Of a stretch of 6,119 nucleotides of DNA, positions 1 through 5,399 are shown piece by piece. The notes below the pieces were generated by a model. It was given only the letters and a program-made list of their open reading frames with translations, was not told the origin of the DNA and did no database searches. Location of the stretch: NCBI GenBank assembly GCA_934636065.1, contig CAKTZW010000121.1, positions 1 to 6,119 of the forward strand, read 5' to 3'. Positions within the stretch are counted from its first letter, which is position 1; the number at the start of each line of letters is the position of its first letter. A program made the position numbers and the translations under genes. The stretch comes from an uncultured Labedella sp. (GTDB taxonomy: Bacteria; Actinomycetota; Actinomycetes; Actinomycetales; Microbacteriaceae).

Positions 1-747
1 CGACGAGCCGATGATCGCGATCGCGCTCGCGAGTTGACGGCCGTCGACGGCCTCTCGCGCCTTGTCGTCGGCGATGAACTCGACGAGCGCCTCGACCGCG
101 ATCTCGGCGAGGTGAGCGATCGGGAACCACGGCAGGGCGTTTCCCCAGGACCGGAAGCTCAGCAGGACGAGCGCGTGCTGCTGCTGCAGGTGGGCGCGTT
201 CGTGCTCGAGCACGGCGCGCAACTCGTTCTCGTCGAGGAGCTCGAGCAGTCCCTCGGACAGGACGGTGACGGAGAGGAACGCGCCGGGGAGGCAATAGGC
301 GACGGGGGCGGGGTGGTCGAGCCGCCGCGTCCGCGGCTCTCCGGGGACCGGGTCGCTCAGCAGGGCGACGAGGTCGAGGTGACGACGGCGCTGGCGCTCC
401 GTCCGCGCGAAGGTCGCGACGAGGTTGAGGATGAGGTGTCCGGTGAGGAGCACGGCGAAGGTCAACGCGCCGATCTGGAAGATCGTCGCCCCGCTCGGGA
501 TCCGTCCGTCGATCGTGTCGTCGACCAGGGCGCCGGCGGCCCCGAGCGGCGAGTCGCCGTAGGCGGACAGCCCGAAGAGCAGCAGCGAGCCGATCATCGA
601 GAGCCCACCCGTGAGCGCGATCGACTGCCAGAGCGTGAGCGCGGTCCGTGGCGCTCGCGAGGGCCAGGCCGCTCGCGACAGCGCCGCGGGGATGGGCCAG
701 GCGAGTGCGATCGCGAGTGCGGCGAGGATGGCCGACGCGAGGATCAC
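1..747 (-). CDS. M56-family (BlaR1/MecR1-like) membrane zinc metallopeptidase, C-terminus cut by window edge
   Basis: Partial gene: 249 codons are open to the window edge and no stop is seen. The protein starts with a hydrophobic helix (about residues 1-20, MILASAILAALAIALAWPIP), then has membrane segments near residues 37-62 and 86-111 and a basic cytoplasmic stretch (about 114-123). A conserved AYCLPGAFLSV block (150-160) leads to the zinc-protease motif HERAH (H182, E183, H186); VEFIADD near 222-228 probably supplies the third ligand, E223. This order is that of M56 peptidases, which in BlaR1/MecR1 cleave or trigger loss of the partner repressor. The visible part has no penicillin-binding sensor domain; actinobacterial M56 proteins of about 300 residues usually lack one. 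The GTG at 745-747 is the only likely start, because an in-frame TGA lies at 763-765 and the N-terminus fits the family. No strong ribosome site precedes it. It lies 53 bases downstream of the BlaI-like gene, so co-transcription is likely. The signal sensed is unknown. Confidence 0.93.
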   Translation of the reverse strand, partial: MILASAILAALAIALAWPIPAALSRAAWPSRAPRTALTLWQSIALTGGLSMIGSLLLFGLSAYGDSPLGAAGALVDDTIDGRIPSGATIFQIGALTFAVLLTGHLILNLVATFARTERQRRRHLDLVALLSDPVPGEPRTRRLDHPAPVAYCLPGAFLSVTVLSEGLLELLDENELRAVLEHERAHLQQQHALVLLSFRSWGNALPWFPIAHLAEIAVEALVEFIADDKAREAVDGRQLASAIAIIGSS

Positions 748-800
748 GGGTGCAGCCGTCCGTCAGCCGACGCGAGACAGCACGACGAGTGCCGCCGCGG

Positions 801-1193
801 TCACGCGGAGAGGCCGGGGTCGCGCGGGGGAGTGTCGAGCAGACCCCTGAGCGTCGCGGCTTCCTCGGGGCTCACCTGACCGAGGAAGCGTGCGAGGACC
901 TCGCGCCGGTCTGTGGACGACCCGAGGATCTCGTGCATGAGCTCGGCCGTGTGATCCGCGTGCGTCGAAGCGGCACGGTACAGGTGCGGACGCACCGACC
1001 GATCGCGCATGACAAGTCCCTTGTGCTCGAGCCGGGACAGCACCGTGAGCACTGTCGTGACGGCGAGCTGCTTGCCCGCGCCGTCACGGCCGCCGGTCTC
1101 GAGCGCGTCCTGCAACTCCGTCGCGGAGAGGGGAGCATCCGACGCCCAGAGGGCGTCCATGATGCTGCGTTCGAGGTCGCCGAGTTGTGCCAT
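801..1193 (-). CDS. BlaI/MecI/CopY-family winged-helix transcriptional repressor
   Basis: This 130-residue protein has the usual BlaI/MecI/CopY length. The N-terminal half is a winged helix: an LGDLERSIMDALW opening helix (4-16), LSATELQDAL (22-31), and the recognition helix region AVTTVLTVLSRLEHKGLV (44-61), then a wing with RPHLYRA. The C-terminal half (about 78-125) has the dimerisation helices, including ARFLGQVSPEEAATLRGLLD. Family members bind TACA/TGTA dyads as dimers and are inactivated by a partner M56 membrane protease, here encoded just downstream. The ATG at 1191-1193 is preferred over a TTG at 1218-1220: the family starts with this MAxLGxLE pattern, and a TACTCT hexamer lies exactly 6 bases before the ATG, suggesting a leaderless transcript. 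The whole protein has no asparagine, so the Asn-Phe cleavage site of staphylococcal MecI/BlaI is absent and any proteolysis must occur elsewhere. It is divergent from cydA, and two dyads lie between them. Likely targets, by inference, are itself, the peptidase and cydABDC. Confidence 0.95.
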   Translation of the reverse strand: MAQLGDLERSIMDALWASDAPLSATELQDALETGGRDGAGKQLAVTTVLTVLSRLEHKGLVMRDRSVRPHLYRAASTHADHTAELMHEILGSSTDRREVLARFLGQVSPEEAATLRGLLDTPPRDPGLSA

Positions 1194-1205
1194 GGGATAA
1201 GAGTA
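1194..1205 (-). promoter_or_regulatory. Candidate leaderless promoter (-10) of the BlaI-like repressor gene
   Basis: Read on the minus strand, a TACTCT hexamer (1205-1200) matches the actinobacterial -10 pattern TAnnnT. It is followed by exactly 6 bases (TATCCC) and then the ATG at 1193, which would put the transcription start on the A of the start codon. No Shine-Dalgarno stands at normal distance; GGAAGAG at 1216-1210 is 16 bases away. A weak -35-like TAGAAC (1228-1223, 17-base spacing, 3 of 6 matches) overlaps the left dyad, so repressor bound there would block its own promoter. This is inference from pattern and spacing only. Confidence 0.5.
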
Positions 1206-1223
1206 CCGCTCTTCCGGCAAGTG

Positions 1224-1240
1224 TTCTACACTTCGTAGAA
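1224..1240. promoter_or_regulatory. BlaI-type operator O1 (17-bp dyad)
   Basis: The sequence TTCTACACTTCGTAGAA has 6-bp inverted arms, TTCTAC and GTAGAA, around a 5-base centre. It matches O2 at 14 of 17 positions, with the same frame of symmetry, 24 bp away centre to centre. TACA...TGTA-like dyads are the known binding pattern of BlaI/MecI/CopY repressors. The site is proximal to the repressor gene and overlaps its candidate -35 region, so autorepression is the likely role. It is the less perfect of the two sites, which suggests weaker binding. Confidence 0.78.
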
Positions 1241-1247
1241 GAGTGAG

Positions 1248-1264
1248 TTCTACACGGTGTAGAA
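1248..1264. promoter_or_regulatory. BlaI-type operator O2 (perfect 17-bp palindrome) upstream of cydA
   Basis: TTCTACAC-G-GTGTAGAA is a perfect palindrome with 8-bp arms around one central base, and it contains the TACA/TGTA half-sites typical of BlaI/MecI/CopY operators. It ends 9 bases before the cydA ribosome-binding site and 20 bases before the cydA start. A dimer bound here would cover the cydA promoter or its earliest transcribed region. The arms are too short and too promoter-proximal, with no U-tract, to be read as a terminator. Control of cydABDC by the divergent repressor is inference from position. Confidence 0.8.
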
Positions 1265-1273
1265 GTCACTGAA

Positions 1274-1280
1274 CGGAGGA
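1274..1280 (+). promoter_or_regulatory. Ribosome-binding site of cydA
   Basis: CGGAGGA lies 4 bases before the GTG at 1285-1287. It is a strong Shine-Dalgarno, which fixes the GTG as the cydA start and shows that cydA is translated from a leadered transcript, unlike the apparently leaderless divergent repressor gene. I could not assign a convincing -10/-35 for cydA. TACACT at 1227-1232 is the best -10-like hexamer but has no good -35. Confidence 0.8.
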
Positions 1281-1284
1281 CGCC

Positions 1285-2700
1285 GTGGAGGACCTGCTGG
1301 ACCCGCTCGCACTGTCGAGATGGCAATTCGGCCTCACCACCGTCTACCACTTCCTCTTCGTGCCCATCACGATCGGAATGGCGACGGTCGTGGCGATCTA
1401 CCAGACCATGTGGGTCCGCACCGGCAAGGCGGTCTATCTGCAGTTGACACACTTCCTGGGACGGCTCTTCCTCATCAACTTCGCCATGGGCGTCGTGACC
1501 GGAATCGTTCAGGAGTTCCAGTTCGGGATGAACTGGTCCAACTACAGCCGCTTCGTCGGCGACGTGTTCGGTGCGCCGCTCGCGCTCGAAGGTCTGCTCG
1601 CCTTCTTCCTCGAGGCGACCTTCATCGGCCTGTGGATCTTCGGGTGGGACAAGCTCCCGCCGAAGCTCCACCTCGCGACCATCTGGGCCACCGCCGTCGG
1701 CTCGATCCTCTCCGCCTACTTCATCATCGCCGCGAACGCGTTCATGCAGAACCCCGTCGGCTACACCATCAACGAGGCGAAGGAGCGGGCCGAGCTCGTC
1801 GACATCGGCGCCGTCCTCACGAACCCTGTGGCCCTCGCGGCGTTCCCCCACACGATCCTGAGCGCGTTCATGGTGACGGCCGGACTCATGATCGCCGTCG
1901 CGGCCTGGCACCTGAAGCGCCGGCAGAACATCGAGACGATGCGCCCGACCCTGAAGTTCGGCCTCTGGCTCATGGTGGGGGCCTTCGCGGGAACGGCGCT
2001 GTCGGGGGATCAGCTGAGCCTCGTGATGGTCGACACCCAGCCCATGAAGATGGCGGCGGCCGAGGCGATGTACAACACCTCGACCGGCGCCGACGCCTCC
2101 TTCTCGATCTTCACGCTCGGAACGCCCGACGGCGTCCACGAACTCTTCTCGATCCGCATCCCGTACCTGCTGTCGTTCCTGTCGACGCACACCTTCGACG
2201 GCACTGTCGAGGGCATCAACGACCTGCAGGCGCAGTACACGACGCTCTACGGCCCCGGCGACTACACCCCCGTCATCTGGGTGACGTACTGGGCCTTCCG
2301 GTGGATGATCGGGCTCGGTGCCGCGCACGCCCTCGTCGCCGTCGTGGGTCTCTGGCTCACCCGGAAGGGCCGCGTCCCCACGCAGAACTGGGTGTGGACA
2401 GTCGCCATCTGGGCCTTCCCGCTCTCGCTGCTCGGGATGAGCGTCGGATGGGTCTTCACGGAGATGGGACGCCAGCCCTGGATCGTCGTCTCCCTCATGC
2501 AGACCGCCGACGGCGTCTCTCCCAACGTCTCGGGCCTCGACGTCCTCATCTCGATCGTCGCGTTCACGCTCGTCTACGGCAGCCTCGCCGTCGTGGAGTT
2601 CCGACTCATCCTGCGGACGGCCCAGAAGGGTCCGCAGCCCCTCGCCACCGACCCCGACGACGAGGACGCCGCTCCCCGCGTCCACGCGACGGTCTACTAG
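1285..2700 (+). CDS. cydA: Cytochrome bd quinol oxidase subunit I (CydA)
   Basis: Heme-bearing subunit of the membrane-bound high-affinity terminal oxidase, which oxidises quinol and reduces O2 to water without pumping protons. It has 471 residues, typical of the short-Q-loop class (E. coli CydA has 522). The key residues align with E. coli at a constant offset of +3: H22 (heme b595 ligand H19) in YHFLFVP, E102 and E110 (E99, E107; proton path and heme region) in LEGLLAFFLEAT, H189 (H186, heme b558), and K255 and E260 (K252, E257; quinol site) in the Q loop. FRWM gives R339 and M341 (R391 and the b558 ligand M393). GRQPW is at 395-399. All catalytic positions are intact, so the enzyme should be functional. 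The protein has no cysteine. The GTG start is supported by CGGAGGA and by the conserved N-terminus. It is first in the cydABDC operon, and two BlaI-type dyads lie just upstream. Confidence 0.98.
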   Translation: MEDLLDPLALSRWQFGLTTVYHFLFVPITIGMATVVAIYQTMWVRTGKAVYLQLTHFLGRLFLINFAMGVVTGIVQEFQFGMNWSNYSRFVGDVFGAPLALEGLLAFFLEATFIGLWIFGWDKLPPKLHLATIWATAVGSILSAYFIIAANAFMQNPVGYTINEAKERAELVDIGAVLTNPVALAAFPHTILSAFMVTAGLMIAVAAWHLKRRQNIETMRPTLKFGLWLMVGAFAGTALSGDQLSLVMVDTQPMKMAAAEAMYNTSTGADASFSIFTLGTPDGVHELFSIRIPYLLSFLSTHTFDGTVEGINDLQAQYTTLYGPGDYTPVIWVTYWAFRWMIGLGAAHALVAVVGLWLTRKGRVPTQNWVWTVAIWAFPLSLLGMSVGWVFTEMGRQPWIVVSLMQTADGVSPNVSGLDVLISIVAFTLVYGSLAVVEFRLILRTAQKGPQPLATDPDDEDAAPRVHATVY

Positions 2701-2704
2701 GAGA
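2699..2704 (+). promoter_or_regulatory. Ribosome-binding site of cydB overlapping the cydA stop
   Basis: AGGAGA uses the last two bases of the cydA TAG and lies 6 bases before the cydB ATG. The overlap implies translational coupling, suited to equal output of the two oxidase subunits. Confidence 0.7.
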
Positions 2705-2710
2705 CGCATC

Positions 2711-3715
2711 ATGGATCTGCCCACCCTCTGGTTCTGGATCGTCGCAGCGCTCTTCGTCGGCTACTTCGTCCTCGACGGCTTCGACTTCGGCGTCGGCATG
2801 TCGCTGCCCTTCCTCGGGAAGGACGACACGGACCGACGCGTCCTCATCAACACCATCGGGCCGGTGTGGGACCTCAACGAGACCTGGGTCATCGTGGCGG
2901 GGGCGGCGATCTTCGCGGCGTTCCCCGAGTGGTATGCGACGCTGTTCTCCGGGTTCTACCTCGCGCTCCTCGTGATCCTGCTCGCCCTCATCGTGCGGGG
3001 GGTGTCCTTCGAGTACCGGCATCAGCGACCGGAGCTCGCCTGGAAGCGGCGGTTCGACCTCATGATCACGATCGGCTCGGCCCTCCCCGCGCTGCTCTGG
3101 GGCGTCGCCTTCGCCAACATCGTCCAGGGGGTGCCCCTGGACGCCGATCACAACTACATCGGGGGATTCTTCGCGCTGCTGAACCCGTACGCGCTGCTCG
3201 GCGGGCTCACGACGCTGTCGTTGTTCTTCACGCACGGCGTGTTCTTCGTCGCCCTCAAGACCGACGGCGAGATCCGGGAACGGGCACGCCGACTCGGTGT
3301 CCGGGCGAGCGCTGTCACGGTCATAGTCGCGGCATCCTTCCTGGTGTGGACCGTCCTCGCCCACGGCACGCTCGCCGCGACGGCGTTCGCGGGGTTGGCG
3401 GCCGTCGCGCTCGTCGGCGCCGCCATCGCCAACCTGCGCGGTCGGGAGGGGGTCGCGTTCGCCCTCATGGCGGCGACGATCGCGGCGGCCGTGCTCACTC
3501 TCTTCACGAGCCTGTTCCCGGCCGTGATGCCGGCGTCGAACGACATCGCGAACTCGCTCACGATCGAGAACGCGTCGAGCAGCACCTACACGCTCACGAT
3601 CATGTCGTGGACCGCGCTCGTCTTCCTGCCCCTCGTGCTCGCGTATCAGGGCTGGACCTACTGGACGTTCCGGAAGCGGATCACGCGCGCTCACATCGAA
3701 GCGGCCGCGCACTAG
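2711..3715 (+). CDS. cydB: Cytochrome bd quinol oxidase subunit II (CydB)
   Basis: Second core subunit of the cytochrome bd oxidase; it pairs with CydA in the membrane and helps form the oxygen and proton channels. It has 334 residues, usual for Gram-positive CydB, and many hydrophobic helices consistent with the family's eight. Diagnostic motifs are LDGFDFGVGM (21-30), NTIGPVWDLNETW (47-59), AAIFAAFPEWYATLFSGFY in the third membrane region, FEYRHQ in the cytoplasmic loop, GVAFANIVQGVPL, and the C-terminal block with MPASN, NSLTIENASSS and YQGWTYWTFRKRI. D54 in WDLNETW corresponds to E. coli D58. The next residue is Leu, where E. coli and mycobacterial CydB have Gly. The protein contains no cysteine. 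The ATG start has an AGGAGA site. Only 10 bases separate it from cydA and 10 from cydD, so all belong to one operon and no cydX-like gene fits after cydB. Confidence 0.98.
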   Translation: MDLPTLWFWIVAALFVGYFVLDGFDFGVGMSLPFLGKDDTDRRVLINTIGPVWDLNETWVIVAGAAIFAAFPEWYATLFSGFYLALLVILLALIVRGVSFEYRHQRPELAWKRRFDLMITIGSALPALLWGVAFANIVQGVPLDADHNYIGGFFALLNPYALLGGLTTLSLFFTHGVFFVALKTDGEIRERARRLGVRASAVTVIVAASFLVWTVLAHGTLAATAFAGLAAVALVGAAIANLRGREGVAFALMAATIAAAVLTLFTSLFPAVMPASNDIANSLTIENASSSTYTLTIMSWTALVFLPLVLAYQGWTYWTFRKRITRAHIEAAAH

Positions 3716-3718
3716 CCT
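3690..3718 (+). promoter_or_regulatory. Candidate internal leaderless promoter for cydDC
   Basis: CTCACA (3690-3695, 4 of 6 matches to TTGACA) is followed after 17 bases by TAGCCT (3713-3718, TAnnnT pattern), and 7 bases later comes the cydD GTG at 3726. No Shine-Dalgarno precedes that GTG, which fits a transcript starting at or next to the start codon, common in actinobacteria. Translational coupling to cydB is the simpler alternative, and the match could be chance. Confidence 0.3.
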
Positions 3719-3725
3719 TACTGAC

Positions 3726-5399
3726 GTGCGCCCCCTCGACCCCCGACTCGTCCGGTACGCATCCGCCGCTCGATCGTTCCTCGCGTTCGGCGCCCTCGTC
3801 GCCGTGGCCCAGGCCGCCGGGATCATCGCGTTCGCCTGGCTCGTCACCACCGCCGTCACGGGTGCACTCGGCGGTCGTGATCTCGGAGACCTCGCACCGA
3901 CGCTCGCCGCTCTCGTCGCCGTCGTCGCCGGTCGCGGAGTCCTCGCTCTCGCGCAGGACGCCCTCGCCGCGCGGGGCGGCGCGCGCGTCAAGTCGCAACT
4001 GCGTGGCCGCGTGCTCGAGACGGTGACCCGGCTCGGGCCGGGTTGGCTCGGTGGGCAGCGGTCGGCCGAGATCGCCGTGGTCGTCGGCCGCGGCATCGAT
4101 GCCCTCGACGGCTACTTTGCCCGGTACCTCCCGCAACTGCTCCTCACGGCGATCGTCACGCCGTCGCTCCTGCTGGCCGTCTTCACGCAGGACGTGCTGT
4201 CGGCCGTCATCCTCGGGGTGTGCCTTCCTCTCATCCCGGTGTTCATGATCCTCATCGGGTGGGCGACCCAGGCCGCCCAGAAGAAGCAGTGGTCCGAGCT
4301 CACCGCCCTCTCGACCTCGTTCGACGACCTCGTCGGCGGGCTGTCGACGCTCAAGGCCTATGGGCGTCAGCACCGCCAGGTCGACAGGCTCCGCTCGATC
4401 ACGCGACGCTTCCGTCGCCGGACCATGGCCGTCCTGCGGGTGTCGTTCCTCTCGAGCTTCGCGCTGGAACTGGCCGCGAGTCTGTCCGTGGCCCTCGTGG
4501 CGCTGACGATCGGTCTGCGCCTCGTCGCGGGGGAGCTCGATCTCGCACCCGGGCTCTTCATCCTGCTGCTCGCGCCCGAGGTCTTCCTGCCGCTGCGGCA
4601 GGTGGGTGTCAACTATCACGCCGCCGCCGAGGGCGTGGAGGCGGCGGAACGCGTCTTCCAGATCCTCGACGCCACGGCGCGAGAGGAGGGGGAGGGGAGC
4701 GGCGACGGACGCCCGACGGCCTCGACCGTGGCGGCGTCGTCCGGGCTCGTGTTCCGCGACGTCCGGATCTCCTACGGGGGTCGCGCGGTGGTCGACGGGT
4801 TCACCGCCGAGGTGGTGCCCGGTCGACTGACGGTCCTGCACGGACCGAGCGGCTCGGGCAAGTCGAGCCTCGTGTCGGCGGCCCTCGGATTCGTCGACCA
4901 CGAGGGACGGATCGGCGTTCCGGCGTTCTCCGATCCGTCCTCCGTGGCGTCCCGCCGCTTCGCGATCGCGTGGAGCGGTCAGTCCGCGACGCTCTTCCCC
5001 GGAACCATCGCGAGCAACGTCGCCCTGGGCGAGGCCGTACCGGATGCGGACCGCGTTGTCGAGGCCCTTCGGATCGCCGCGCTCCAGGTAGTCGACCCGT
5101 CGACCGAACTCCGAGCCGACGGAAGCGGACTCTCGGGCGGACAGTCCCAGAGGGTCGCCATCGCCCGCGCCGTCTACCGCGCGCTCGGCGACGAGCGGCG
5201 CGTCCTCGTCCTCGACGAGCCGAGCGCCGCGCTCGACCACACGACGGAGCGGGAGCTTCTCGCCAACCTCCTCGCCTTCGCTCGCGGTGGACGCTCCGTT
5301 CTCGTCGTCTCGCACCGCTCGGCGTTCCTGGAGTGTGCCGACGTGCTGCTCCCGATCGACCAGGCGGCCGTGCCGAGGCGAGCGGCGGTGATCGCGTGA
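3726..5399 (+). CDS. cydD: CydD, ABC exporter subunit for cytochrome bd assembly
   Basis: This 557-residue half-transporter (membrane domain fused to ATPase) pairs with CydC. In E. coli CydDC exports cysteine/glutathione or acts on heme and is required for mature cytochrome bd. The N-terminal membrane domain spans about residues 16-315, with the conserved opening LDPRLVRYASAARSFL, the cytoplasmic LGPGWLGGQRSAE region, GIDALDGYFARYLPQ, and the STSFDDLVGGLSTLKAYGR segment (196-214) typical of CydD. A linker rich in E, G, T and S (about 316-340) leads to the ATPase domain: Walker A GPSGSGKS (373-380), Q-loop Q419, signature LSGGQ (469-473), Walker B VLVLDEP (493-499), D-loop ALD (502-504) and H-loop H530. 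All ATP-binding motifs are intact. The GTG start at 3726 fits the family N-terminus but has no clear ribosome site; it follows cydB by 10 bases. CydC begins inside its stop codon. Confidence 0.97.
   Translation: MRPLDPRLVRYASAARSFLAFGALVAVAQAAGIIAFAWLVTTAVTGALGGRDLGDLAPTLAALVAVVAGRGVLALAQDALAARGGARVKSQLRGRVLETVTRLGPGWLGGQRSAEIAVVVGRGIDALDGYFARYLPQLLLTAIVTPSLLLAVFTQDVLSAVILGVCLPLIPVFMILIGWATQAAQKKQWSELTALSTSFDDLVGGLSTLKAYGRQHRQVDRLRSITRRFRRRTMAVLRVSFLSSFALELAASLSVALVALTIGLRLVAGELDLAPGLFILLLAPEVFLPLRQVGVNYHAAAEGVEAAERVFQILDATAREEGEGSGDGRPTASTVAASSGLVFRDVRISYGGRAVVDGFTAEVVPGRLTVLHGPSGSGKSSLVSAALGFVDHEGRIGVPAFSDPSSVASRRFAIAWSGQSATLFPGTIASNVALGEAVPDADRVVEALRIAALQVVDPSTELRADGSGLSGGQSQRVAIARAVYRALGDERRVLVLDEPSAALDHTTERELLANLLAFARGGRSVLVVSHRSAFLECADVLLPIDQAAVPRRAAVIA

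Noticed and set aside
34..879. A 281-codon plus-strand frame over the peptidase gene
   Set aside because: It is the antisense shadow of the M56 protein; the minus strand shows HERAH and other family motifs.
1191..1220. An N-terminal extension of the repressor from the TTG at 1218-1220
   Set aside because: It adds nine residues not seen in the family, uses a rare start, and the ATG at 1193 has both the family N-terminus and a correctly spaced -10.
1224..1264. The dyads as a bidirectional transcription terminator
   Set aside because: The arms are short, there is no U-tract on either side, and they lie between divergent start codons, where operators are expected and terminators are not.
1084..2724. 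A 546-codon minus-strand frame opposite cydA (and a similar 496-codon one at 2606-4096)
   Set aside because: The composition is typical of GC-rich shadow frames, and cydA and cydB on the plus strand are unambiguous.
3716..3725. A cydX-like small subunit gene after cydB
   Set aside because: Only 10 bases separate cydB from cydD.
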